Of a stretch of DNA of 35,458 nt, positions 1 to 7,822 are shown in pieces. The DNA is from Candidatus Rifleibacteriota bacterium. Its GTDB lineage: Bacteria > Muiribacteriota > Ozemobacteria > Ozemobacterales > Ozemobacteraceae. A program made the translations under genes and the position numbers. Position 1 is the stretch's first letter, and each line of letters begins with the position of its first letter. The notes below the pieces were generated by a model. It searched no databases. It was not told the origin of the DNA and saw only the letters and a list, made by a program, of their open reading frames with translations. The DNA is taken from positions 1-35,458 of the forward strand of contig JAAYVD010000124.1 of the NCBI GenBank assembly GCA_012517355.1, in the 5' to 3' direction.

Positions 1-130
1 CGGAAGTTGGCGTCGGAAGTGGGCGCCAGAAGTGGACGCCGGAAGTTGGCGTCGGAAGTGGGCGCCAGAAGTGGATGCCGGAAGTTGGCGCGGGAAGTTG
101 GCGCCAGAATTGGACGCCGGAAGTGGATGC
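1..130. repeat. 13-bp minisatellite in a 39-bp higher-order repeat
   Basis: Three 39-bp units (1-39, 40-78, 79-117) are followed by a lone 13-bp unit (118-130). Each 39-mer is itself three diverged 13-mers: CGGAAGTTGGCGT, CGGAAGTGGGCGC and CAGAAGTGGACGC. The array begins at or before the window edge, so its full size is unknown. It is open in several frames only because 39 is a multiple of 3; the translated peptides are low-complexity and I do not call a gene. Confidence 0.9.
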
Positions 131-270
131 CGGAAGGAGGGTGGTCATTGCGGGGCACCTCCGTCTGTCTTCCCCGCGGTTCCCGGGTTCCTGCCTGTTG
201 CGGCTGGGGGGGGGCCGCCAGGCCTTTTGCCGGCTTCGACTCCTGAGGCACCGGACGGGAAATGGGCAGC

Positions 271-320
271 CGCGGATGAACGCCGATGAACGCCGACGAA
301 TGCCGATGAACGCGGATGAG
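271..320. repeat. Five tandem GCGGATGAAC-like decamers
   Basis: Consecutive 10-mers CGCGGATGAA, CGCCGATGAA, CGCCGACGAA, TGCCGATGAA and CGCGGATGAG occupy 271-320. Similar short GCGGATGAACGC arrays occur between genes in many unrelated bacterial genomes and are often mistranslated as small proteins, sense reading like NADERR and antisense like HPRSSAF. Origin and function are unknown to me. Confidence 0.85.
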
Positions 321-529
321 AGCGGCAAGGTATCGTGACCGGGGACGCGGGCCGCCACCTCCCGATCCCACCCCAGCAGGTCGTTTCCGCAACGGTCTCA
401 GATGGGCCGGCCCATCGACTGCGGGTTTCAGAGGGTCGGGAAGGAACAAGCCCACGCGATGGTCCGGAACCGGCTCCAGCGGGCGAATGGCCCGGTGGGG
501 TCATCGGCCTGGGGGGGATTGCCCGCTCC

Positions 530-558
530 TTGAACAACCCGCCCCCCTTGGCTATCAT
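530..558 (+). promoter_or_regulatory. Sigma70-type promoter for the alkaline phosphatase gene
   Basis: TTGAAC (530-535) and TATCAT (553-558) are separated by 17 bp, the ideal spacing. The -10 lies 30 bp before the ATG at 589, leaving a short leader with a GAGGTG ribosome-binding site. No operator or Pho box is obvious. Confidence 0.6.
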
Positions 559-588
559 GGGTCCATCCCTAGTTCCCGAGGTGCAACC

Positions 589-2049
589 ATGAAGACGTTG
601 GCCGAGTCCCGGCGTATGCTGCTGATCGCCGTCCTCATCCTGGTGGCGGGGGTCGCCGCCGCCCAGGATCCCCTCGTCGCCCCCGTCACGCCGACCCTGC
701 CGCCGCCCGGGTCGGCCGATTTCCTCACCCCGCTCACCCCGGAACCGATTCCCATCGACCAGGCCCTCGAGGGCCGGGTCCGGATCGTCGGCAAGCCGGC
801 CCGCAAGGTGATCCTGTTCATCTGCGACGGCATGGCGGCCTCCGCCCTGACCTTCGCCCGCGCCCTGGTGCCGGAGCGGCGGCTCGAACTCGACCGGTTC
901 CCCGTCGTCGGCCGGGTCATCGGCAAACCGGTGGCCGGGGAGGTCAACGACTCGGCTGCCGCGGGTTCGGCCCTGTCGACCGGGTTTCCCGGCCGCAACG
1001 GCCAGGTGGCACTCGACGACCAGGGCGAGCCCCGCCGCACCCTGTTCGAGGAGGTCCGCCAGCGGGGGTTCCGGGTGGGACTGGTCTCCGACACCCGGTT
1101 GTCCCATGCCACGCCCGCCGCCTTCGGAGCCCACGTGCCCGACCGCGCCGACGAGGCGGAGATCGCCCGCCAGCTCTTGCAGAGCGGATTCGACGTGATG
1201 CTGAGCGGTGGGCTGCAGGTCTTCCTGCCGGCCGAGGAAGGCGGGCGGCAGCCGCGTGGCCGCCGCCTGCTCGACGAGGCGGCCGCGGCCGGTTACACCG
1301 TGGCCCGCACCCGCGACGATCTGGTGGCCGCCGCCTCCCGCAATGCCGCCCGCGTGCTCGGGTTGTTCGCCCCGTCCTTCCTGCCCTACCGGCATGATCC
1401 AGCCTCCCGGGACGGTCCCGGCCTGCCCGAACTGACGGCGGCCGCCTTGACCCTGCTCGACCGCGGCCCCAACGGGTTCCTGCTGATGGTCGAGGCGGGC
1501 CTGATCGATCCCGTGCTGCACCAGTCCGACCCGGCCGAACTCCTCGCCCAGATGCAGGAGATGGACAAGGCCCTCCGCGTGGTGGCCGACTTCACGCGCG
1601 GTCGCACCGATGCCCTGGTGGTCGTCGTCTCCGATCACGGCACCGGCGGCCTGCAGATCACCGGGGCGTTCGCGCCCGACCGTTTCCTGGCGCTCGCCAC
1701 CTCCACCATCGGCCTGGCCGCCCGCCTCGATCCCGCCGATCCGAAGCTGGGCGACCGGCTGTCCCAGGCGGTTCCCGGCCTGACCTTCACCGAAGCCGAC
1801 CTGGCCTTCCTCAGGGACGGAGAGGCCAAGACCTTCCCCCACCGGCTGGGAGACCTGGTCGGCCGGCGGCTCGGTCTGGCCTTCCTGCCCGTCAAGGGGG
1901 AATACGGCCACGGCGACGCCGACGGCCACACGGGGGAAGACCTGTTCCTGCACGCACTGGGCTGCCACCAGGGGCTGTTCGGCGGGGTGACCCGCCAGAC
2001 CGACATTCCCCGGCGGCTCGCCGCCGCGATGGGGCTGCGGTTCCCCTGA
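589..2049 (+). CDS. Secreted alkaline phosphatase family protein
   Basis: Predicted 486-aa metal-dependent phosphomonoesterase exported from the cytoplasm. Residues 1-26 form a signal peptide ending AAAQ, followed by a Pro-rich linker. Family landmarks appear in order: Asp80 in the ILFICDGM strand (metal ligand), the nucleophile motif DSAAAGSA (Ser122), SHATPA at 172-177, VEAGLID around 301-307, His311, SDHGTGG at 348-354, and HTGED at 447-451 near the C-terminus. The usual ADHETGG is changed to SDHGTGG, but the metal-binding Asp-His pair is kept. The ATG at 589 is chosen because it follows a promoter and gives the signal peptide; upstream in-frame sequence is low-complexity. The next gene starts 49 bp downstream. 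Confident of the family; substrate unknown. Confidence 0.93.
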   Translation: MKTLAESRRMLLIAVLILVAGVAAAQDPLVAPVTPTLPPPGSADFLTPLTPEPIPIDQALEGRVRIVGKPARKVILFICDGMAASALTFARALVPERRLELDRFPVVGRVIGKPVAGEVNDSAAAGSALSTGFPGRNGQVALDDQGEPRRTLFEEVRQRGFRVGLVSDTRLSHATPAAFGAHVPDRADEAEIARQLLQSGFDVMLSGGLQVFLPAEEGGRQPRGRRLLDEAAAAGYTVARTRDDLVAAASRNAARVLGLFAPSFLPYRHDPASRDGPGLPELTAAALTLLDRGPNGFLLMVEAGLIDPVLHQSDPAELLAQMQEMDKALRVVADFTRGRTDALVVVVSDHGTGGLQITGAFAPDRFLALATSTIGLAARLDPADPKLGDRLSQAVPGLTFTEADLAFLRDGEAKTFPHRLGDLVGRRLGLAFLPVKGEYGHGDADGHTGEDLFLHALGCHQGLFGGVTRQTDIPRRLAAAMGLRFP

Positions 2050-2098
2050 CCGTCGGGCTGGCCGTCAGCCCCCGGTCCGGAACCAATGGGAGGATTCC

Positions 2099-4006
2099 AT
2101 GAGCAAGCATTGCCTGATCGTCTACCCCGGCCTCGAACAGGGCCCCGCCCTCGCCGCGGTCAAGGGCCTGCCCGACCTGCTGAAGGCGCATCCCGAGGGG
2201 TTGTGCCGGTATCCCTACCTGTTCGCCACCGACCAGGTGGCCGAGGCCCGCACCGGGCTGGTGAACGGCACCCTGCCGGTGACCGGGCCGTTCGTGGCCA
2301 CCCACGCGGTGCGGCGGGCGGCCGACCTGCTGCTGGACGAGGCGCTCTACGAGGGTCTGAACCTGCAGCTCGAGGTGGGGGGGCGGCGGCTGCCCGAACT
2401 GCCCGGCCGGGCCGAGCTGGAGCCCCTGCTGCGCCAGGAGGGGACCCTGGTGCGGGTCGACGACAAGCCGTTCAAGCCGGCCACCGAGGTGCTCGGCTTC
2501 CAGCACGTCTACGACGACACGGTGCGGTTCATCGACGGGTTGAAGAAGCTGGGCATCCCCCAGGAGGCGCTGTTTCTGCTCGCCACCGCCGAGGAGATCT
2601 CCATCGAGGTGCATCCCGGGGTGTTCGGCCTGGGCGAGGATCCCCGGGTGCCCCGCCTGTTCACCGGCCTGCTCCACCACCTCGGGGGGCTCAAGCGCGG
2701 TGACCGCACCCTGGTGAAGACGGCTGACCGCACGCTGTTGCTGGGCAGCTGCCGGCCCACCCATTCGATCCTGGTGCCCGGCAGCGTCCATCCGGTGCTG
2801 CACCGGCCGAAGGTCGGGGTCGGCCCCTCGCATTTCGCCTACGGCATCGCCGCCTTCTCCGATTTCTGCGGCAAGAAGCGGACGGTCGAGGAGAGCCTGA
2901 AGGAACTGAAGGCCTGGCTCAAGTTCCTCGAGGCCGAGATCGCGCCGCTGCCCAAGGCCAAGGATCTGGTGACCTCGCTCTCCCCGCTGGAAACGGCCCG
3001 TCCGGCCGCGGGGCCCGGCCAGGGGGCCGCCGTTCCCACGGTGGCCACCCCGGCGGGAGGCTTCCAGCCGTTCGCGGCCGAAGTGCGGGCGGTGCCGCCG
3101 GCCTGGGCCCCACCCGCCGGCAGTCTGTCGCTGCCGTGGGCCGAGCTGGGCCGGGCCCTGGGAGGAGGCCTGGCGGTCCCGTCCCTGCACGTGGTGGCCG
3201 GGGCCCGCGAGGAGGGGAAGGCCGCCCTCCTGCTCAACCTCGCCGCCCACGCCGCGGCGCAGGCATCTGTATTGTACATATCAAAAGAACATGACACGTA
3301 CGAGTTTGCCGGCCGGCTCGCCGCGTGGGCGGGGAAGGCGGCCCTGCCCGAGCTGGCCCTCAAACGGACGGCCGCCGGGGCGGACGGCGAGGTCGCCCGG
3401 CAGCAGCTCGCGGCCGGCCTGGCCGCCGCCCTCGGCGGGCTCGGCGAGCACCTGTTCTTCCGCGGCTGCGACGGCCCCATCGACGTGTTCGATCCCGACG
3501 GGTTGGCCGAACTGGTCAAGATGCTGCCGGACGGCCGGCCCCGGCTGCTGGTCCTCGAATCGCTGCCGGCCGAGGCCGTGGCGGCCCGGGCCGGCTACGC
3601 CGCCCGGTTGCGCCGCCTGGCCCACGACCTGGGAGCGGTGTTCGTCCTGTCGCTGCACACCGCGCCGCTGCCCCTTCCCCGCCCCCACCTCGTCGAGGGC
3701 CCCGACCTCGAGTTGCTGGCCGCCTGGCAGGGGGTGGCCGACAGCCTGGTCTGCCTGCAGTCGGAGAAGGTCAACCTGAAGAAGTTCCTGGCCATGTCGC
3801 AGGGGAAGGTCGATCCCGCCGTGGCCGAAAAGCTGGAGGCCTGGTTCCTGCAGGGCGCCGGCGGCCTGCGGCTGAAGGGCGACACCTACACCCTGCTGCG
3901 GGTGCTGCATGCCCGGCGGGGCGCGCGCCAGGCGATCCTGGCCCTCTTCCAGCGCGAGATCCTGCGGTTCGTCGAGGGGAAGGCCATGCCCCTCGGCCGG
4001 GCGTGA
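2099..4006 (+). CDS. Primase-like / DnaB-RecA-like fusion protein with degenerate P-loop
   Basis: A 635-aa cytosolic protein preceded by a GGGAGGAT ribosome-binding site. The first ~280 residues resemble archaeo-eukaryotic-type primase domains in two places: a stretch around 166-195 beginning EISIEVHPGVFG, and VPGSVHP at 226-232, reminiscent of the PNSRH/PGSLH motif that follows the base-binding region. A Pro/Ala linker (~285-345) leads to a RecA/DnaB-like ATPase domain (~345-600). There GGLAVPSLHVVAGAREEGKA aligns with the DnaB Walker A strand, but the P-loop reads GAREEGKA, lacking the Ser/Thr after Lys, and the Walker B-like strand LLVLESLP has no Asp. ATP hydrolysis is therefore doubtful. 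I recognise the fold resemblance, not a named family. Role in replication or repair is inference. An acylphosphatase gene follows after 14 bp. Confidence 0.6.
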   Translation: MSKHCLIVYPGLEQGPALAAVKGLPDLLKAHPEGLCRYPYLFATDQVAEARTGLVNGTLPVTGPFVATHAVRRAADLLLDEALYEGLNLQLEVGGRRLPELPGRAELEPLLRQEGTLVRVDDKPFKPATEVLGFQHVYDDTVRFIDGLKKLGIPQEALFLLATAEEISIEVHPGVFGLGEDPRVPRLFTGLLHHLGGLKRGDRTLVKTADRTLLLGSCRPTHSILVPGSVHPVLHRPKVGVGPSHFAYGIAAFSDFCGKKRTVEESLKELKAWLKFLEAEIAPLPKAKDLVTSLSPLETARPAAGPGQGAAVPTVATPAGGFQPFAAEVRAVPPAWAPPAGSLSLPWAELGRALGGGLAVPSLHVVAGAREEGKAALLLNLAAHAAAQASVLYISKEHDTYEFAGRLAAWAGKAALPELALKRTAAGADGEVARQQLAAGLAAALGGLGEHLFFRGCDGPIDVFDPDGLAELVKMLPDGRPRLLVLESLPAEAVAARAGYAARLRRLAHDLGAVFVLSLHTAPLPLPRPHLVEGPDLELLAAWQGVADSLVCLQSEKVNLKKFLAMSQGKVDPAVAEKLEAWFLQGAGGLRLKGDTYTLLRVLHARRGARQAILALFQREILRFVEGKAMPLGRA

Positions 4007-4020
4007 CCGGAGGGCCGGCC

Positions 4021-4314
4021 GTGAGCGCGGTCTGTCGCCGGGTGCGCGGCGTCGTCCGGGGCGACGTGCAAATGGTGGGCTTCCGGGCCTTCGCGCAGCG
4101 GATCGCGGTGGGGCTCGAGCTGGCCGGGTGGGTCCGCAACCTGCCCGACGGCTCGGTGGAGTTCGAGGCGGAAGGGGCCCCCGACCGGGTCGCCGAGTTC
4201 CTGGCCCGGGTGCGCGAGGGGCCGCGGATGGCCGCGGTCGAGACCCTCGACCTGACCCTCGACCAGGAACCGGCTTCCCTGCCCCCCCGGTTCCGATTCG
4301 AGATCCGGTACTGA
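4021..4314 (+). CDS. acyP: Acylphosphatase
   Basis: A 97-aa cytosolic enzyme, close to the usual ~90 aa, predicted to hydrolyse acyl phosphates such as acetyl phosphate or 1,3-bisphosphoglycerate. The phosphate loop is at 14-22 (GDVQMVGFR; the family consensus has GVGFR, here MVGFR) with catalytic Arg22. GWVRNLPDGSVEFEAEG supplies catalytic Asn40. The start is GTG at 4021, preceded by GGAGGG; it puts the phosphate loop at the normal distance from the N-terminus. It lies 14 bp after the preceding gene and is probably co-transcribed with it. Confidence 0.95.
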   Translation: MSAVCRRVRGVVRGDVQMVGFRAFAQRIAVGLELAGWVRNLPDGSVEFEAEGAPDRVAEFLARVREGPRMAAVETLDLTLDQEPASLPPRFRFEIRY

Positions 4315-4344
4315 GTCGCGGTGGCCACACACAGGAGGAGCGAC

Positions 4345-5328
4345 ATGGCGGGAGATCGACGGTTGGGTCTGCTGGGCACCTTCGGGTTCTTCGTCTTCTG
4401 GCTCGTCGTCAGCTACGGGCTGGTGGCCGGCCTGGGCTACGGCTTCCTCGCCGACCTGCGGTTCATCCAGCCGCGGTTCCCCCTTTCCCCGTTTCTCGAG
4501 AATCTCGAGCGCGACCGGTCCGAGCTCGGCTGGCCCCTGCGCAAACTGCGCGTGGCCCGCAACGCCTGGCGCGAGTCGCTGGGCCGGGCCGAGTTGGCCG
4601 CCATGGACGGGGTGGTGACCGCCGAGCCTTCCGGGCTGTATCTGGGCGACCCGCGGGAGATGGAGGCGAAGCTCTTCACCGACCGGGGGGAAGGCGGCCG
4701 CGGTCGGGGAAAGGAGGTCCTGAACCCGACCCCGGCCAGGGTCTGGAAGGACTGGATCGGCCGGTCCGAGCGCCGGCTTCCCCTCCCCGACCCCTATGGT
4801 TTCCCCATGATGCCCGTGGGTTCCCCCGACACCATGCAGCGGTTCTTCCCCCTGCTGGCCGGCGAACGGCAACCCCCCGGGGCGGATCAGATGGATCGGG
4901 GCCCCTTCGGCGACGGCCTGGATCTGATCGGCACCGAGGGCCCGGTCAGCTTCCCCCTGCTGTGGCGGCACGAGAAGATGCTCGAGTCGTTCGCACACAA
5001 GAGGAAGGGGTTTTACGCCTGGCTGGTGCTCGTGCTGGTCGGGATGGTCGTGACCGGGGCGATGTTCTTCGCCCCCATGCCCGATTTCGGGGAGGTGCAG
5101 TTCCTGCAGGTCTTCGGCATCATCTTCGGGATCGTCACCCTCGGCTCGGTGTTGAACTTCCGGACCTGCTACCGGCCCCGCTACGTTTCCGACGCCGAGG
5201 AGATCGAGCAGTCCACCGTCGACGAGATCAAGCACGACTGCCAGCGATACCTGGAAGCCCTCCAGCAGGAGGGGAAGATGACCAACGAACAGGCCCGGCT
5301 GATGTCGCGCCTCGTGGAACGGCGCTAA
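4345..5328 (+). CDS. Unknown three-pass membrane protein
   Basis: A 327-aa protein with hydrophobic segments at about 10-34, 224-244 and 252-272. Between the first and second is a ~190-residue hydrophilic region rich in charged residues and Pro/Gly. The C-terminal ~50 residues (DAEEIEQSTVDEIKHDCQ and on) look helical and soluble. No family recognised. The ATG at 4345 is preferred over an upstream GTG (4321) because AGGAGG sits 6 bp before it. It lies 30 bp after acyP, so the same transcript is likely. Its stop codon overlaps the stop of the convergent radical SAM gene by 4 bp. Confidence 0.8.
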   Translation: MAGDRRLGLLGTFGFFVFWLVVSYGLVAGLGYGFLADLRFIQPRFPLSPFLENLERDRSELGWPLRKLRVARNAWRESLGRAELAAMDGVVTAEPSGLYLGDPREMEAKLFTDRGEGGRGRGKEVLNPTPARVWKDWIGRSERRLPLPDPYGFPMMPVGSPDTMQRFFPLLAGERQPPGADQMDRGPFGDGLDLIGTEGPVSFPLLWRHEKMLESFAHKRKGFYAWLVLVLVGMVVTGAMFFAPMPDFGEVQFLQVFGIIFGIVTLGSVLNFRTCYRPRYVSDAEEIEQSTVDEIKHDCQRYLEALQQEGKMTNEQARLMSRLVERR

Positions 5329-6563
5329 CCGGGCGGTCCCTCCCGGTCGCGCCCGGCCAGCACCCGCTCCACCCACGGATCGAGGCCCGCGGCCGACCCG
5401 GCCCAGGTGGCCGCCGCCCCGCGGCAGCCTCCGCGACACCGGTCGAAGGTGGGGCAACCCCGGCAGGGGGCCGGCACCGTGGCCAGTTCCTGCCGCAGGC
5501 GCTGCCAGGGTTCGCCCCGCAGGATGTCGGCGACCGGGGTGGTCAGCAGGTCGCCCAGGGATCCGGGAAGGTGGTTGCAGGCCCGCAGGGCGCCGTCGGC
5601 CCCCACCGCCCAGTACATGCCGCGATCCCGGCCGATCGGGCAGGCCGAGAACTCGAGGTGGGGATACCGCGACAGGTCGGCCAGGCAGGAGGGGATGGGC
5701 ACCCCCAGCGGGATGGTGAGGTTCCAGCGCGCCCCGGCCTCCTCCAGGTCGGCCAGGAAGCGGTCGAGATCCCCGCCGGTCAGGAACAGGCCGGCCGGGT
5801 CGGCGGCGGCCGGGAGCGGGTCGGCGGCGGCCGGCGCCGGACCATCTCCCCCGCGGGCCGGGACGTCGGTGGTCGAAAGGCCATCGTCGGTGGCCGGGCG
5901 GCTCGGGGCCTGTTGCGGGGCCGGTCCCGGGGGTTCACCCCCGCCCTTTGCGGGAAAACCGCCATTGTAGCGGTTGACCAGGAAGCTGCCCAGACCGAGC
6001 CCGAGCAGGAAACGCAGCGATTCCGGCACCCGCCTGGCGGTCGGGCGGGTGACCAGCAGGATGGCGCCGACCTCGAGCCCGGCCTCCCGGGCGTGGGTCA
6101 GGCCGGCCAGCCACCGGTCGAACGAGCCCGCCCCGCACAGGGCCTCGTGTTCCGCCGGCACGGGCGACAGGAAGGTGACCTGGATGCCGCGCAGCCCAGC
6201 GGCCCGCAGGCGGCCGGCCAGGGCCGGGGTCATCGTCGACAGGTTGGTGATCAGGGTGGCGGCCGGATCGACCGCCACGCACCGTCGGACCATCGCCTCG
6301 AGGTCGGGGTGCAGCGTGGGTTCCCCCCCGGTGATGGTCAGCCGGAGCCGGCCGAAGTGGGTGGTCAGCCTCTCGAGCACCGTGTCGAGCTCGGCGGGGG
6401 CCAGGCGGCGGGCCGGCCCGCGGCTGTCGGGCAGCCGGTAGCAATAGGCGCACCGCTGGTTGCACTCGCGCACGATCTCGAGCAGCACGGTCGTGCCACC
6501 GCGCCAGTCGGCGATCAGCCGCGACCACCACCGTCGCAGCCGCCGCCCCCAATCGTTCACCAT
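5325..6563 (-). CDS. Radical SAM protein with SPASM domain
   Basis: A 412-aa protein. The radical SAM motif CNQRCAYC has Cys34, Cys38 and Cys41 for the 4Fe-4S cluster that cleaves S-adenosylmethionine; the SAM-binding GGEP follows at 79-82. The C-terminal third carries a SPASM-type Cys set (Cys308, Cys329, Cys367, Cys370, Cys376, Cys380, ending CRGGCRG) expected to bind extra Fe-S clusters. This layout matches PqqE/AlbA-like peptide-modifying enzymes and sulfatase-maturase relatives. Between the two parts (about 201-258) is a Pro/Ala/Gly-rich insertion that looks like a flexible linker rather than a fold. The start at 6563 (MVNDWG) is chosen because the upstream open sequence is only Pro/Arg repeats. 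No precursor peptide or sulfatase gene is recognisable nearby, so the substrate is unknown. Confidence 0.9.
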   Translation of the reverse strand: MVNDWGRRLRRWWSRLIADWRGGTTVLLEIVRECNQRCAYCYRLPDSRGPARRLAPAELDTVLERLTTHFGRLRLTITGGEPTLHPDLEAMVRRCVAVDPAATLITNLSTMTPALAGRLRAAGLRGIQVTFLSPVPAEHEALCGAGSFDRWLAGLTHAREAGLEVGAILLVTRPTARRVPESLRFLLGLGLGSFLVNRYNGGFPAKGGGEPPGPAPQQAPSRPATDDGLSTTDVPARGGDGPAPAAADPLPAAADPAGLFLTGGDLDRFLADLEEAGARWNLTIPLGVPIPSCLADLSRYPHLEFSACPIGRDRGMYWAVGADGALRACNHLPGSLGDLLTTPVADILRGEPWQRLRQELATVPAPCRGCPTFDRCRGGCRGAAATWAGSAAGLDPWVERVLAGRDREGPPG

Positions 6564-6693
6564 GGCGGGCCTGGGCGGCGGGCAAGGGGGCCCCCGGCCT
6601 GGCGGGCCACGGGGGGGTCGTTCCGCCAACGGGGCCGGACGGACATCTGGTCGTCGCGGCGGACGGCCGCCACGGCGATCCGCACCGCGGAGC

Positions 6694-6957
6694 CTACTTC
6701 ATGAAGGTCCGTTTGTTGATCACGTCGATCGCCGCCCGCACCGCGTCGCGCACCCGGAAATCGGGGTCGTCGCGGTTCAGCTCGAGGACCTGCAGGGCCC
6801 GCGGGGTGGCCAGCTCGCCGAGCTGGGTGGCGGTCTCCCGCCGGACCTCGGGATCGGGGGATTTCATCTGTTTCTCGAGGGCGGCCTCGGTGCCGAAGCA
6901 CCCGGTGAGCCCCCAGGTCAGGCCGAGCACCAGAACCAGCAGCAGGAACCTCTTCAT
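6694..6957 (-). CDS. Small HEAT-repeat-like lipoprotein
   Basis: An 87-aa lipoprotein precursor. The signal peptide ends in the lipobox LTGC (Cys19 by count), predicting lipid anchoring in the envelope. The mature part contains about one and a half HEAT-like helical hairpins, with PDPEVRRETATQLGEL and the later RVRDAVRAAIDVI. GGAGGATGT precedes the ATG. It is encoded between the B3/4-domain gene and the radical SAM gene on the same strand. A single HEAT hairpin suggests a binding rather than an enzymatic role (inference). Confidence 0.85.
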   Translation of the reverse strand: MKRFLLLVLVLGLTWGLTGCFGTEAALEKQMKSPDPEVRRETATQLGELATPRALQVLELNRDDPDFRVRDAVRAAIDVINKRTFMK

Positions 6958-7020
6958 ACATCCTCCTCCGGCGCTTTTCGCGCGGGTCTGGGCCGGCCCG
7001 GGCGGCCGGCCGGTCTCATG

Positions 7021-7701
7021 TCATTTCGGTCCGTCCAGGATCTTCCAGGTGGCGGCGGTGGCGCCGGCCCTGGTCTCGAGCAGCCGGGCGAACCGCTTCA
7101 GCAGTTCCGCCAGCTCCTCTTCCGGGGTGATGGTGGCGGCGGTGTAGACGACGCCGAAGGCGCGACGCGTCTCCTCGCGGATCTTGGTGGCGTGCGAGTC
7201 CTTCACCGGGCTGCCCAGGGCGGCCCGGTCGCCCTCGCCGCGGGCGACCACCAGCAGGTTCTTCACCGACAGCACCTGCCCTTCCCGGTTGAACACGTAT
7301 TCCTCGCTCTCGCCGCCGACCCGCAGGCACAGGTTGGGCCCGGCCAGGTCGAGGTCCAGGATGCTGATGGGCAGGTGCGAGACCAGCGACAGGTGGTTGT
7401 TGATGTCGACGACGTTGTTGATCGCGTTGAAGCAGCCGCGGGCCTGCAGGTCCTTGACCAAAAACTCGGAGGCCGGCCGGTTCCGCCCCGAGGGATGGAA
7501 CCCGTAGGCCTTCAGCAGGCTGCGGATGCCCTTTTGCAGGTGGTCGGGATAGACCCAGTCGGCGGCCAGCAACGGCCGGATCTCCTCCCGGATCTCGTTG
7601 AGATACCCGGGGTCGGAGGGGGCCACCCGCAGTCCGTCGGCCTCCACGAGGCCGAGGCGCAGCTGACCGGGGGGAAGGGAGACGAGCAGCGATGTCTTCA
7701 T
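7021..7701 (-). CDS. Free-standing B3/4-domain protein (PheRS beta-like editing fold)
   Basis: A 226-aa soluble protein related to the B3/4 domain of phenylalanyl-tRNA synthetase beta chain. The signature NAINNVVDINNHLSLVSHLPIS lies at the centre; conserved SPVKDSHATKI and GVVYTAATITPEEELAEL follow, as in other stand-alone members. In PheRS this domain removes mis-attached amino acids; some free-standing relatives are proposed to edit tRNA in trans, but activity here is inference. The start is ATG with an AGGAAT ribosome-binding site. It lies 121 bp downstream of the Mur ligase gene on the same strand. Confidence 0.9.
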   Translation of the reverse strand: MKTSLLVSLPPGQLRLGLVEADGLRVAPSDPGYLNEIREEIRPLLAADWVYPDHLQKGIRSLLKAYGFHPSGRNRPASEFLVKDLQARGCFNAINNVVDINNHLSLVSHLPISILDLDLAGPNLCLRVGGESEEYVFNREGQVLSVKNLLVVARGEGDRAALGSPVKDSHATKIREETRRAFGVVYTAATITPEEELAELLKRFARLLETRAGATAATWKILDGPK

Positions 7702-7822
7702 GGGCGGATTCCTGGTGGCTCACTGGCGGTGACGGTACCGCCAGGATACCAGATTTCAGGCCGGTTGTCCGCTTCCCGGCGGGGCGGCTTCGGGGGCGGG
7801 ACCGGGGGGAGGGGCCCGCCGG

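Larger units (their letters stand above)
131..588. other. Non-coding stretch upstream of the phosphatase gene
   Basis: No convincing gene is visible. Frames here stay open because of high G+C and give Pro/Arg/Gly-rich translations without family resemblance. The stretch contains the decamer repeat at 271-320 and the promoter at 530-558; I see nothing else of note. Confidence 0.6.

Noticed and set aside
145-1968. Minus-strand open frame with text like HPRSSAFVGVHRRSSA near the start of the window
   Set aside because: That text is the antisense translation of the decamer repeat and the rest is antisense to the phosphatase gene.
2055-2071. Hairpin GGGCTG-GCCGT-CAGCCC after the phosphatase gene
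   Set aside because: Only a 6-bp stem with no T-tract, and the next gene follows closely in the same direction, so I do not call a terminator.
7725-7742. Inverted repeat GGCGGT / ACCGCC between the Mur ligase and B3/4 genes
   Set aside because: Short stem in a very G+C-rich gap, no T-tract on either strand; such pairs are expected by chance here.
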